64,000 nucleotides of DNA. Origin: CAMXAS01 sp964442435. Lineage in GTDB: Bacteria > Bacteroidota > Bacteroidia > Bacteroidales > P3. The notes under the pieces were generated by a model, which did no database searches, was not told where the DNA came from, and worked only from the letters and a program-made list of their open reading frames with translations. The DNA lies in the NCBI GenBank assembly GCA_964442435.1, contig CAYTZG010000004.1:60068-124067 (forward strand), given 5' to 3'. Positions 8,743 to 16,150 of this stretch are shown in pieces; position 1 is the first letter of the stretch; each line of letters starts with the position of its first letter. The position numbers and the translations under genes were made by a program.

Positions 8743-9819
8743 ATGAAAGTAGCACACAATTTCAACGCAGGTCCCTGCGTATTGCCGAAGCCTGCCATCC
8801 AAGCCGGCATCGAAGCTCTGAAAGATTTCGCCGGTACCGGTATGGGCGTGATCGAAGTATCGCACCGCAGCAAGGAATGGCAAGCCATTATGGACGAATC
8901 CGTAGCCTTGTGGAAAGAACTCTACAACATTCCCGAAGGTTATCACGTTCTGTTCCTCGGTGGTGGCGCCAGCACGCAGTTCCTCTATGTTCCGTTCAAC
9001 CTGTTGAACAAGAAAGCCGCTTATCTGGAAACGGGCGGTTGGGCTGCCAAAGCCGCGAAAGAAGCCAAATATTTCGGCGAAGTTGAAATCGTAGCTTCTT
9101 CCAAGGAAACGACTTACAACCACATCCCCAAGGGTTGGAAAATCCCGACGGATGTCGATTATTTCCACATCACGACGAACAACACGCTGTACGGTACCGA
9201 AATCAAGGAAGATATCGACAGCCCCGTTACGCTCGTGGCCGATATGTCGTCCGACTTCATGAGCCGTCCCGTCGATATCAGCAAATACGGTCTGATTTAC
9301 GGTGGTGCCCAGAAGAACGTCGGCCCCGCCGGTTTGACCGTCGTTATCGTTCGCGAAGACATCCTCGGTAAAGTGGAACGTCCGTTGCCGACGATGGTGG
9401 ACTACCGCACGCACATCAAAGACGGTTCGATGTTCAACACGCCGCCTGTATTCCCGATCTTCATGATGTACGAAACCTTGAAGTGGGTCAAGAGCATGGG
9501 CGGTCTGAAAGTCATCGAAAAGATGAACATCGAAAAGGCCGAAATGCTCTATAACGAAATCGACAACAACCCGATGTTCAAGGGTACGATCATCGACAAG
9601 GCCGACCGTTCCAGAATGAACGTTTGCTTCGTTATGGAAGACAAATACAAAGACAAGGAAGCCGACTTCCTCGAATACGCCAAGGCCGCCGGTATGGTGG
9701 GCATCAAGGGTCACCGCTCCACGGGCGGTTTCCGCGCCTCCATCTACAACGCCTGCCCGAAGGAAAGCGTACAGGCTTTGATCAACTGCATGCAGGAATA
9801 CGCGAAAAAGAACGCTTAA
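8743..9819 (+). CDS. serC: Phosphoserine aminotransferase
   Basis: 358 residues, full length for SerC, a PLP enzyme that converts 3-phosphohydroxypyruvate and glutamate to phosphoserine. The start MKVAHNFNAGPCVLP is diagnostic. HRSKEW is near residue 42, GGGASTQF near residue 77, and the PLP lysine is Lys191 in GGAQKNVGPAG. HRSTGGFRASIYNA closes the fold. It is followed by a hairpin terminator and then serA, the preceding pathway step. Codon usage is strongly biased, as in well-expressed genes. Confidence 0.97.
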   Translation: MKVAHNFNAGPCVLPKPAIQAGIEALKDFAGTGMGVIEVSHRSKEWQAIMDESVALWKELYNIPEGYHVLFLGGGASTQFLYVPFNLLNKKAAYLETGGWAAKAAKEAKYFGEVEIVASSKETTYNHIPKGWKIPTDVDYFHITTNNTLYGTEIKEDIDSPVTLVADMSSDFMSRPVDISKYGLIYGGAQKNVGPAGLTVVIVREDILGKVERPLPTMVDYRTHIKDGSMFNTPPVFPIFMMYETLKWVKSMGGLKVIEKMNIEKAEMLYNEIDNNPMFKGTIIDKADRSRMNVCFVMEDKYKDKEADFLEYAKAAGMVGIKGHRSTGGFRASIYNACPKESVQALINCMQEYAKKNA

Positions 9820-9841
9820 TCGATTGATTAAGGAAAGTAAG

Positions 9842-9870
9842 GAGGGGGCAGGTGTTATGCCCCCTCTTTG
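9842..9870 (+). terminator. Hairpin after serC
   Basis: GAGGGGGC (9842-9849) pairs perfectly with GCCCCCTC (9859-9866) across a 9-base loop, followed by only three T residues. It may terminate or protect the serC transcript, or partially uncouple serC from serA. Confidence 0.65.
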
Positions 9871-9970
9871 ACTTATAAACAAACAATTAATTATTATAAA
9901 AGGCACGTTAGAATAAGTAAGATACAAGGCGAATCGCTTTGTTATAACGCGCCATAAAAACATCTGTAAA

Positions 9971-10891
9971 ATGAAAGTATTAGTTGCGACAGAAAAACCC
10001 TTCGCCAAAGCCGCGGTAGACGGCATCCGCAAAATCGTGGAAGCCGCCGGCTTTGAATTGGCGCTTTGCGAAAAATACACCGATGTTCAACAGTTCTATA
10101 CGGCCGTTGCCGATGCGGACGCGTTGATCGTCCGCTCCGACAAGGTGACGAAAGAAGTCATCGACCACGCCAAGAACCTGAAAATCGTCGTTAGAGCCGG
10201 TGCCGGCTACGACAACCTCGACCTCGCGGCCTGCACGGCCAAAGGCATCGTGGCGATGAACACGCCGGGCCAGAACTCCAACGCCGTTGCCGAATTGGCC
10301 GCCGGTTTGATGATTTACATGAACCGCAACCTCTTCAACCCGGGCACGGGTGCCGAATTGAAGGGCAAGAAACTGGGTATCCACGCTTACGGTAACGTAG
10401 GCCGCAATGTGGCGCGCGTGGCCAAGGGTCTGGGCATGGACATCTGTGCTTTCGACGCTTTCTGCCCGAAAGAAGTAATTGAAAAAGACGGTGTAAAGGC
10501 CGTAGGTTCGGCTGAAGAACTCTACAGCACCTGCGACGTGATTTCGTTGCACATCCCCGCCACGAAGGAAACCACCAACTCCATCAACTACGACTTGGTG
10601 AACCGTATGCCCAAGGGCGCCATGCTGGTGAACACCGCCCGCAAGGAAGTCATCAACGAAGCCGACATGGTGCGTTTGCTGAACGACCGTCCCGACTTCC
10701 GTTATGTAACCGACATCAAGCCGGGCAACCATGACGAACTGGCCGAGAAATTCCCCACGCGCTATTTCTCCACGCCCAAGAAGATGGGTGCCGAAACGGC
10801 CGAAGCCAACATCAACGCCGGTTTGGCCGCCGCCAACCAGATTGTTGACTTCATCAAGAACGGTGTAACCAAATTCCAAGTAAACAAATAG
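9971..10891 (+). CDS. serA: D-3-phosphoglycerate dehydrogenase, short form with Lys in place of the usual His
   Basis: 306 residues: the catalytic and NAD domains only, with no ACT or other regulatory domain. The enzyme oxidises 3-phosphoglycerate to phosphohydroxypyruvate, the first step of serine synthesis. Seen are NTPGQNSNAVAELA (~residues 97-110), the nucleotide loop HAYGNVGRNVA and LVNTARKEVI with the catalytic Arg. The usual TPH of the family is TPKKMG here (Lys270-Lys271), a feature known from the Lys-type PGDH of Entamoeba. It is followed by a strong terminator. Confidence 0.94.
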   Translation: MKVLVATEKPFAKAAVDGIRKIVEAAGFELALCEKYTDVQQFYTAVADADALIVRSDKVTKEVIDHAKNLKIVVRAGAGYDNLDLAACTAKGIVAMNTPGQNSNAVAELAAGLMIYMNRNLFNPGTGAELKGKKLGIHAYGNVGRNVARVAKGLGMDICAFDAFCPKEVIEKDGVKAVGSAEELYSTCDVISLHIPATKETTNSINYDLVNRMPKGAMLVNTARKEVINEADMVRLLNDRPDFRYVTDIKPGNHDELAEKFPTRYFSTPKKMGAETAEANINAGLAAANQIVDFIKNGVTKFQVNK

Positions 10892-10923
10892 GCTACGCCA
10901 AGCGGTCTTGTACCGTGATACGG

Positions 10924-10957
10924 ATAGGGCTGTTCCTTGCGGGACGGCCCTATTTTA
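10924..10957 (+). terminator. Intrinsic terminator after serA
   Basis: A 13-bp stem with two G-U pairs joins 10924-10936 to 10941-10953 across a 4-base loop (TTGC), followed by TTTT. It begins 33 bases after the serA stop and should end the serC-serA unit. Confidence 0.85.
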
Positions 10958-10975
10958 TAAGAAGACTTTGATTTT

Positions 10976-11650
10976 ATGCCGACAAAACGACTCCGCTTTC
11001 TGATTTGCGCGCTCTGCCTGACGGGCTTTTGCTGTTTGCCCGTATGGGAAGCGCAGGCGCAATTGGGGCAGAACGCGCCCGCGCAGAGTAAAAAGAATGC
11101 CGGCAACGACACGCGGACGGAAGCGCCCACCCAAACGGCCGACCCGACGATGAGCCGTTTTCAGCAGTTACAGGATCAAACGGTCTATAAGAAAGGCTTT
11201 GACAAACGGCGGTTCTTTTTCGGCGGCGGCTTCGGCGCGCAATTCGGTTCGCTCACAAGCGTGGACATCTCCCCGACGGTGGGCTACACGTTCCACCGTA
11301 TGTTCAAAATGGGGATTTCGCTTACGTTCGAATATTTCGCCTACAACTACATGACACCCATGCAAACCATCGAACGCCGGCAATACTTCCTCTACGGCGG
11401 CAGCCTGTTCGCGCGTTTCTACCCAATCAAATATTTGTATCTGCACGCCGAAATCATGGGCATGAACCAACCGCACGCAAACAACGTTTCCAGATTCTGG
11501 ATGCCCTATCCGCTTATCGGCTTCGGCTACAACCAACCTTTGGGCGAACACGCCGCCCTGCAATTACAACTGCTCTGGAATCTGAATAACGCGCCTGAAA
11601 GCATCATGGCCAACCCCATGGTGTCGCTGGGGTTCGATATCCGCCCCTAA
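10976..11650 (+). CDS. Outer-membrane beta-barrel protein (function unknown)
   Basis: 224 residues. A signal peptide (hydrophobic residues ~7-22, then AQAQL) is followed by a low-complexity Asn/Gln/Thr linker (residues ~25-60). The rest is a small barrel: FFFGGGFGAQFGS, VGYTFHRMFKMGISLTFEY, GGSLFARFYP, LIGFGYNQPLG and a final VSLGFDIRP. It lies between the serA terminator and rimO, and its stop overlaps the rimO stop on the other strand by two bases. I cannot assign a function. Confidence 0.75.
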   Translation: MPTKRLRFLICALCLTGFCCLPVWEAQAQLGQNAPAQSKKNAGNDTRTEAPTQTADPTMSRFQQLQDQTVYKKGFDKRRFFFGGGFGAQFGSLTSVDISPTVGYTFHRMFKMGISLTFEYFAYNYMTPMQTIERRQYFLYGGSLFARFYPIKYLYLHAEIMGMNQPHANNVSRFWMPYPLIGFGYNQPLGEHAALQLQLLWNLNNAPESIMANPMVSLGFDIRP

Positions 11651-12957
11651 CGGGCTTTCTCCACTTGGCCGTACAAATCGTGCACTTCGGCCTCCGTAAT
11701 GCGTACCTCGTAGAATCCGCCGATTTGCAACTTCCCTTCTTCCCGCAAAATCAGCACCTCATCGTCCACCTCCGGCGAATCGTAGCGCGTGCGCCCGATA
11801 TAATAGTCGCCCTCCTCGCGGTCGATGATCACCTCGAACACCTTGCCCACGCGGGCTTCGTTCAGACTTAACGAGATGTCTTCCTGCAACCGCATGATTT
11901 CATCGGCGCGGCGGTCTTTCTCCTCGGCCGGCACCGCATCCGGCAGGGCGGCCGCAGGCGTTCCCTCCTCTTCGGAATAGGTAAACACGCCCAAACGGTC
12001 GAACCGGAATTTCCGCACAAACGATTTCAATTCCTCGAAGGCTGCTTCGGTTTCCGTCGGAAAGCCGACAATCAGCGTGGTACGGAATACGGCTTCCGGC
12101 AAGGCCGCCTTGAGTTTGTGCAACAAGGCCGTCGTTTTCTCCTTGTCGGTGGCGCGTTGCATATCGTGCAGCACCGATGTGGCGATATGCTGCAACGGAA
12201 TGTCGATATAGGCGCACAACTTGGGTTCGGTGTGCATCAAGTCCAACAGGTCTTCCGGAAACGAATGCGGATAAAGGTATTGCAGACGGATCCAACGCAG
12301 GCCTTCTATCCGCGCCAAGGCCTTTACCAAATCGGCGATGCGCTGGCAACCGTATATATCCAACCCGTAATAGGTCACGTCCTGCGCCACCAGTATCAGT
12401 TCCTTGACGCCTTGACGCGCCAAGTCCTCCGCCTCTTTCACCAGGCTTTCCATCGGGCGGGAAACGTGCTTGCCCCTAATCAACGGAATGGCGCAGAACG
12501 CGCATTGGCGGTCGCAACCCTCCGAAATCTTGAGGTAGGCGTAATGCGCGGGCGTGGTCAGGGCGCGCCGTTCGGGATTGAAACCCTCGGCCGCCGCCAC
12601 GTCTTCGCCCACGATGGCCGCGATGACCTTTTCCGGCTCCCGCACGCCGAACCAAGCATCCACTTCCGGTATCTCGGCCGCCAACTCCTGTCCGTAGCGT
12701 TGCGCCAGACAGCCCATGACATACAGTTTCTGTATGCGCCGCTTGCTTTTCAACATACAGGCGCGCAAAATCATATCGATGGATTCCTGCTTGGCGTCGC
12801 CGATAAAACCGCAGGTATTGATGAGCAACACATCCGGATGCCGGGGGCTTTCGGTAGGCAACAACGTCCACTGCGCGGGCAGCACGTGCGCGAGCACGAC
12901 TTCCGAATCGACGGTATTTTTGGAGCAGCCTAAGCTGATGAGTTTGAGCGTAGCCAT
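11647..12957 (-). CDS. rimO: Ribosomal protein S12 methylthiotransferase
   Basis: 436 residues with the three-domain MTTase layout. The N-terminal UPF0004 domain begins ISLGCSKNTVDSEV (cluster Cys about residue 10). The radical-SAM CxxxCxxC motif (CDRQCAFC) is near residues 146-153. A C-terminal TRAM domain follows. RimO adds a methylthio group to an Asp of ribosomal protein S12. NTVDSE separates RimO from the tRNA enzyme MiaB. It sits 9 bases downstream of ftsY, a common Bacteroidota arrangement. Confidence 0.96.
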   Translation of the reverse strand: MATLKLISLGCSKNTVDSEVVLAHVLPAQWTLLPTESPRHPDVLLINTCGFIGDAKQESIDMILRACMLKSKRRIQKLYVMGCLAQRYGQELAAEIPEVDAWFGVREPEKVIAAIVGEDVAAAEGFNPERRALTTPAHYAYLKISEGCDRQCAFCAIPLIRGKHVSRPMESLVKEAEDLARQGVKELILVAQDVTYYGLDIYGCQRIADLVKALARIEGLRWIRLQYLYPHSFPEDLLDLMHTEPKLCAYIDIPLQHIATSVLHDMQRATDKEKTTALLHKLKAALPEAVFRTTLIVGFPTETEAAFEELKSFVRKFRFDRLGVFTYSEEEGTPAAALPDAVPAEEKDRRADEIMRLQEDISLSLNEARVGKVFEVIIDREEGDYYIGRTRYDSPEVDDEVLILREEGKLQIGGFYEVRITEAEVHDLYGQVEKAR

Positions 12958-12966
12958 AAACCGGTC

Positions 12967-13926
12967 TTACATGAACAACGATTGTACGAATTCGTGCTTG
13001 TCGAAAATGCGCAGGTCTTCCATCTTCTCGCCCACGCCTATATAGCGTATCGGCACTTGGAACTGGTCGGAAATCCCGATGGCGACACCGCCCTTGGCCG
13101 TACCGTCCAGTTTGGTCAAGGCCAAGGCCGTTACCTCCGTGGCGGCCGTAAACTGCTTCGTCTGCTCGATGGCGTTCTGCCCCGTAGAGGCATCCAAAAC
13201 CAACAGCACCTCGTGCGGCGCATCGGGCACGACCTTTTTCATGACCTGCTTGATTTTGGACAATTCGTTCATCAGATTGATTTTATTGTGCAGACGGCCG
13301 GCCGTATCGATGATGACGACATCGGCCTGCCGGGCCACGGCCGACTTGAGCGTATCGAAAGCCACCGAAGCCGGGTCCGCCCCCATGGCCTGCGCCACGA
13401 CCGGCACGCCGGCCCGTTCGCCCCAAGCCTGCAACTGTTCCACGGCCGCCGCACGGAACGTATCGGCCGCGCCCAACACGACGGAAGCGCCGGCCTGCTT
13501 GAACCTGTAGGCCAACTTGCCGATGGTCGTCGTCTTGCCCACGCCGTTGACGCCCACCACCATGATGACATAGGGTTTCCGTTCGGCCTTGGCGGCGAAA
13601 TCCGGCGTCTCGCTGCCGGCCAACAGGGCTTCCACTTCCTCGCACAACACGCGGTTGAGCTCGGAGGCGTTCAGGTAATGTTCCTTGGCGATGCGGGCCT
13701 CCAAACGTTCGATAATCCGGACGGTGGTCTCCACGCCCACATCCGACGTCACCAACGCTTCCTCTATCTCGTCCAGCACGGCATCGTCCACCTTGGACCT
13801 GCCGGCCACCGCCCGCGTGATTTTCTTGAAAACGCTCTCCTTGGTCTTACTCAGCCCGGCTTCCAGATTCGCCGTATCCTGCCCGTCTTTGGAGCGCTCT
13901 TTGGTGAATAAACTAAAGAATCCCAT
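12967..13926 (-). CDS. ftsY: Signal recognition particle receptor FtsY
   Basis: 319 residues from the ATG at 13926 (MGFFSLFTKE); a GTG two codons upstream is also possible. A short basic/acidic N-terminal part is followed by the NG domain: GVNGVGKTTTIGKLA (P-loop, near residue 120), DTFRAAAVEQL, DTAGR and TKLDGTAKGG. FtsY docks ribosome-SRP complexes at the inner membrane. The start lies only 7 bases past the T-run of a strong terminator, so expression depends on read-through or a promoter I cannot see. Confidence 0.96.
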   Translation of the reverse strand: MGFFSLFTKERSKDGQDTANLEAGLSKTKESVFKKITRAVAGRSKVDDAVLDEIEEALVTSDVGVETTVRIIERLEARIAKEHYLNASELNRVLCEEVEALLAGSETPDFAAKAERKPYVIMVVGVNGVGKTTTIGKLAYRFKQAGASVVLGAADTFRAAAVEQLQAWGERAGVPVVAQAMGADPASVAFDTLKSAVARQADVVIIDTAGRLHNKINLMNELSKIKQVMKKVVPDAPHEVLLVLDASTGQNAIEQTKQFTAATEVTALALTKLDGTAKGGVAIGISDQFQVPIRYIGVGEKMEDLRIFDKHEFVQSLFM

Positions 13927-13932
13927 AAACAC

Positions 13933-13962
13933 AAAAAAGAGAGCCGCGCAATGCGGCTCTCT
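13933..13962 (-). terminator. Intrinsic terminator between DUF4295 and ftsY
   Basis: On the minus strand AGAGAGCCGC pairs perfectly with GCGGCTCTCT over a 5-base loop, followed directly by a run of six T. It lies 38 bases after the DUF4295 stop and 7 bases before the ftsY ATG. Confidence 0.85.
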
Positions 13963-13999
13963 TACACATTAAACCCTTTATAATATAACAAGTCGAGTC

Positions 14000-14155
14000 T
14001 TATTTCTGCGCGAAATATTCCTTAACTTTATCATTCGGTATAATCTCCTCCTTGAAAGCGTAAGCGCCCGTTTTCGGAGACTTGACCACTTTCACTACCT
14101 TGGCGAAATCCTTACCGGTAGACGTCTTCAGGGTTGCAACAACTTTCTTTGCCAT
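14000..14155 (-). CDS. DUF4295 small basic protein
   Basis: A 51-residue lysine-rich protein, MAKKVVATLKTSTGKDFAKV at the start and VKEYFAQK at the end. It matches DUF4295, a small family encoded beside L33 in Bacteroidota and suspected to be ribosome-associated; its role is not established. Residues 1-51 are colinear with the family and nothing is missing. It begins 10 bases after rpmG and is followed by a strong terminator. Confidence 0.9.
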   Translation of the reverse strand: MAKKVVATLKTSTGKDFAKVVKVVKSPKTGAYAFKEEIIPNDKVKEYFAQK

Positions 14156-14165
14156 GACGCTTCAA

Positions 14166-14354
14166 CTATTTAATTTCTCTGTGAACGGTTACTTTCTTCA
14201 GAATCGGATTGTATTTCTTCAACTCCAACCGATCCGGCGTGTTCTTCTTGTTCTTGGTAGTGATGTACCGCGAAGTGCCGGGCATACCCGATGCCTTGTG
14301 CTCCGTGCATTCCAGAATAACCTGAACGCGAGCTTCTTTATTCTTCTTTGCCAT
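14166..14354 (-). CDS. rpmG: 50S ribosomal protein L33
   Basis: 62 residues, MAKKNKEARVQVILECTEH, with TSRYITTKNKKNTPDRLELK in the middle. This is L33, a zinc-ribbon-fold protein of the large subunit. Only one Cys remains (ECTEH) and the other zinc ligands are absent, so it is a zinc-free type. A good promoter lies 27 bases upstream. The usual partner gene rpmB (L28) is not next to it. Confidence 0.96.
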   Translation of the reverse strand: MAKKNKEARVQVILECTEHKASGMPGTSRYITTKNKKNTPDRLELKKYNPILKKVTVHREIK

Positions 14355-14381
14355 AATTCTGACCTTTCAATTTAGGAAGCG

Positions 14382-14412
14382 CAAAAGTAGATAATTTTTA
14401 GGATAATTGCAA
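14382..14412 (-). promoter_or_regulatory. Promoter for rpmG
   Basis: On the minus strand TTG (14412-14410) is followed after 20 bases by TACTTTTG (14389-14382), matching both promoter halves. It should drive rpmG, DUF4295 and, by read-through, ftsY-rimO. Confidence 0.8.
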
Positions 14413-14441
14413 ATGCCTTCCCCATTTATTTTCCCGAGCGC

Positions 14442-15260
14442 TTACCGTTGCTGGATGCGCGAAGCTCCCGTCGTCGTCATTTCCAACGTATCCGGCTCGC
14501 CGAGATAGAAAATCTTGCTGGCGCCGCGCGCTTCCGCCCACAGGCCGTGACGGGCGTTGACCGTGGCCGTGCTGGCGCCGCGCACCGAAATCGTCAACGA
14601 ATCCACTTCCCAGGCCTCGCCCTTGAACACGGACGAACCCACGAACGCGAGTTCCGCCCACCGGGCCTGTCCGGTCAGTTCCACCGACGAAGCGCCCGTT
14701 ACTTCCGATTCCACGCGGCCCGCTTCCAGATAAGCCAACTGCAAGGACGACGCGCCGATGACCGTTACCTGCAGATTGTCTTCGACCGCCACCGCGCCGC
14801 TCAACACCGACGCGCCGTACAAGCCGATTTCAAGGTTCGGGCTCCGCAACGTGTCCGCGAGCGTCAGCATGACGGCCCCCGTACACATGAGTTCTTTCAG
14901 GTTCGTGTAGGTGATATCCACATCGATGCGCATATTCCGGTTCTGCAACTGGTCGTAGCTTTCCTCGTCGTCCACGCCTATCCAAAGACGGCCGCGACGG
15001 CTCGACACGCCCAACAGCGGGAATACCGCCTCGTCGGCCTTGATGGTCAGGGCGGGCGCATCGCCGTGATGCAACGTCACATACATGAAAGAAGAGAGTT
15101 GAAGCACCTCGAAGTCCTTTACCTCATACGTTTGTTCGACCACGACCCCGGTTCCCCGGTTGACACTCTCGCCGTCAGCGTTGCGCTGCCGACAGGCCGA
15201 CATCCCGAAACACAGAACCGCCGCCACCAGCGACAGGCTCAGAATCCGTAATCTTTCCAT
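14442..15260 (-). CDS. GIN-domain (DUF2807) lipoprotein
   Basis: 272 residues. A signal peptide ends in GMSAC, giving a lipidated Cys about residue 23. The mature part is a DUF2807 or 'head GIN' domain, a right-handed beta-helix: KDFEVLQLSSFMYVTLHHGD begins it, and GASS/GAS turns recur (VIGASSLQL, VTGASSVEL, VRGASTATV, ARGASKIF, TTGASRI). Such proteins are surface or periplasmic lipoproteins of unknown function in Bacteroidota. It has its own promoter, divergent from tsaB. Confidence 0.88.
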   Translation of the reverse strand: MERLRILSLSLVAAVLCFGMSACRQRNADGESVNRGTGVVVEQTYEVKDFEVLQLSSFMYVTLHHGDAPALTIKADEAVFPLLGVSSRRGRLWIGVDDEESYDQLQNRNMRIDVDITYTNLKELMCTGAVMLTLADTLRSPNLEIGLYGASVLSGAVAVEDNLQVTVIGASSLQLAYLEAGRVESEVTGASSVELTGQARWAELAFVGSSVFKGEAWEVDSLTISVRGASTATVNARHGLWAEARGASKIFYLGEPDTLEMTTTGASRIQQR

Positions 15261-15319
15261 AGTTATTTATCCGTTTTTCACACATTTATCTGTTTCAACC
15301 CCATGGTCGAACACCTTTA

Positions 15320-15349
15320 CAAATATACAGAGTTTTCCATGATTCCCAA
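15320..15349 (-). promoter_or_regulatory. Promoter for the GIN-domain lipoprotein
   Basis: On the minus strand TTG (15349-15347) is followed after 19 bases by TATATTTG (15327-15320), 60 bases before the start codon. Confidence 0.7.
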
Positions 15350-15404
15350 CAGCCGTTTGTCGATAAAATTTCAAAAACGCCAAAATCCCTAACACGGCAA
15401 ACGC

Positions 15405-15412
15405 TAATTTTG
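15405..15412 (+). promoter_or_regulatory. Promoter -7 element for tsaB-anmK
   Basis: TAATTTTG followed by C matches the -7 consensus and lies 24 bases before the tsaB ATG. No TTG is visible about 20 bases upstream. Confidence 0.55.
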
Positions 15413-15436
15413 CATCCTCTCAAATTATAGTTGGTC

Positions 15437-16150
15437 ATGACAAGCCCGACGATCCTGCTGCTGGAAAGCTCCACCGACACGCTTTCCGTAGCCTTGTGCC
15501 GCAATGGAAAAGTAGCGGCCGCCCGTGAAAAGGCGGCCACGCGCGACCATGCCGCCCTTTTGCTCACGTTCGTGGACGAAGTGATGCGGGACAGCGGTTT
15601 GCGGCCGGCCGGCGTGGATGCCGTTGCCGTAAGCAAGGGGCCCGGTTCCTACACCGGCCTGCGCATCGGCGTTTCCTCCGCCAAGGGGCTGTGTTATGCG
15701 CTGGACAAACCGCTGATTGCCGTAAGCCCGTTGCAGGCGCTGGCCATGGAGGCCGCCCGCAGTTTTGACGCGGACACGGTGGCGCAGGCCTTGTTCTGCC
15801 CCATGACCGATGCCGGCCGCATGGAAGTCTATGCCGGCCTTTATACGGGAGCGGGCGACATCGTGCGCGACGTGCAGGCCGATATCGTGACGCCCGAATC
15901 CTATGCGGAATATCTCGTTTCGCCCGGACAGAAACTCTATTTCTTAGGCAACGGCGCCGAAAAATGCCGCGCGGTGCTGGGGCAACGCCCCGATATGCTG
16001 TTCCTGCCCGGCTGGGAGCCCAACGCCCGCTACATGGCCGTTCCCGCAACGCGCGCTTATATGGAGGGCGCATTTGAGGACACGGCTTATTTCGTACCGT
16101 TCTACCTCAAAGACTTCGTGGCCGGCAAACCGCACGTCAAAGGCTTATGA
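15437..16150 (+). CDS. tsaB: tRNA threonylcarbamoyladenosine biosynthesis protein TsaB
   Basis: 237 residues from the ATG at 15437 (a TTG two codons earlier is in frame). ASKHA-fold landmarks are ILLLESSTDTLSVAL, SKGPGSYTGLRIGVSSAKGL and AVSPLQALA. TsaB pairs with TsaD, encoded at 48407, to make t6A at position 37 of ANN-decoding tRNAs. FCPMTDAGRMEVYAGLY is the usual DARMEVY segment. The stop overlaps the anmK start (ATGA). Confidence 0.94.
   Translation: MTSPTILLLESSTDTLSVALCRNGKVAAAREKAATRDHAALLLTFVDEVMRDSGLRPAGVDAVAVSKGPGSYTGLRIGVSSAKGLCYALDKPLIAVSPLQALAMEAARSFDADTVAQALFCPMTDAGRMEVYAGLYTGAGDIVRDVQADIVTPESYAEYLVSPGQKLYFLGNGAEKCRAVLGQRPDMLFLPGWEPNARYMAVPATRAYMEGAFEDTAYFVPFYLKDFVAGKPHVKGL

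Noticed and set aside
9820..9970. A promoter for serA in the serC-serA spacer
   Set aside because: No TAnnTTTG with sensible spacing was found between the hairpin and the ATG; read-through from serC is simpler.
8707..10080. A 457-codon minus-strand frame opposite serC and the start of serA
   Set aside because: Its sequence is the antisense of strongly codon-biased genes, with no signal of its own, and it covers the serC promoter and terminator region.
14166..14354. Zinc-binding form of L33
   Set aside because: Only one Cys is present, so the four-Cys ribbon is missing.
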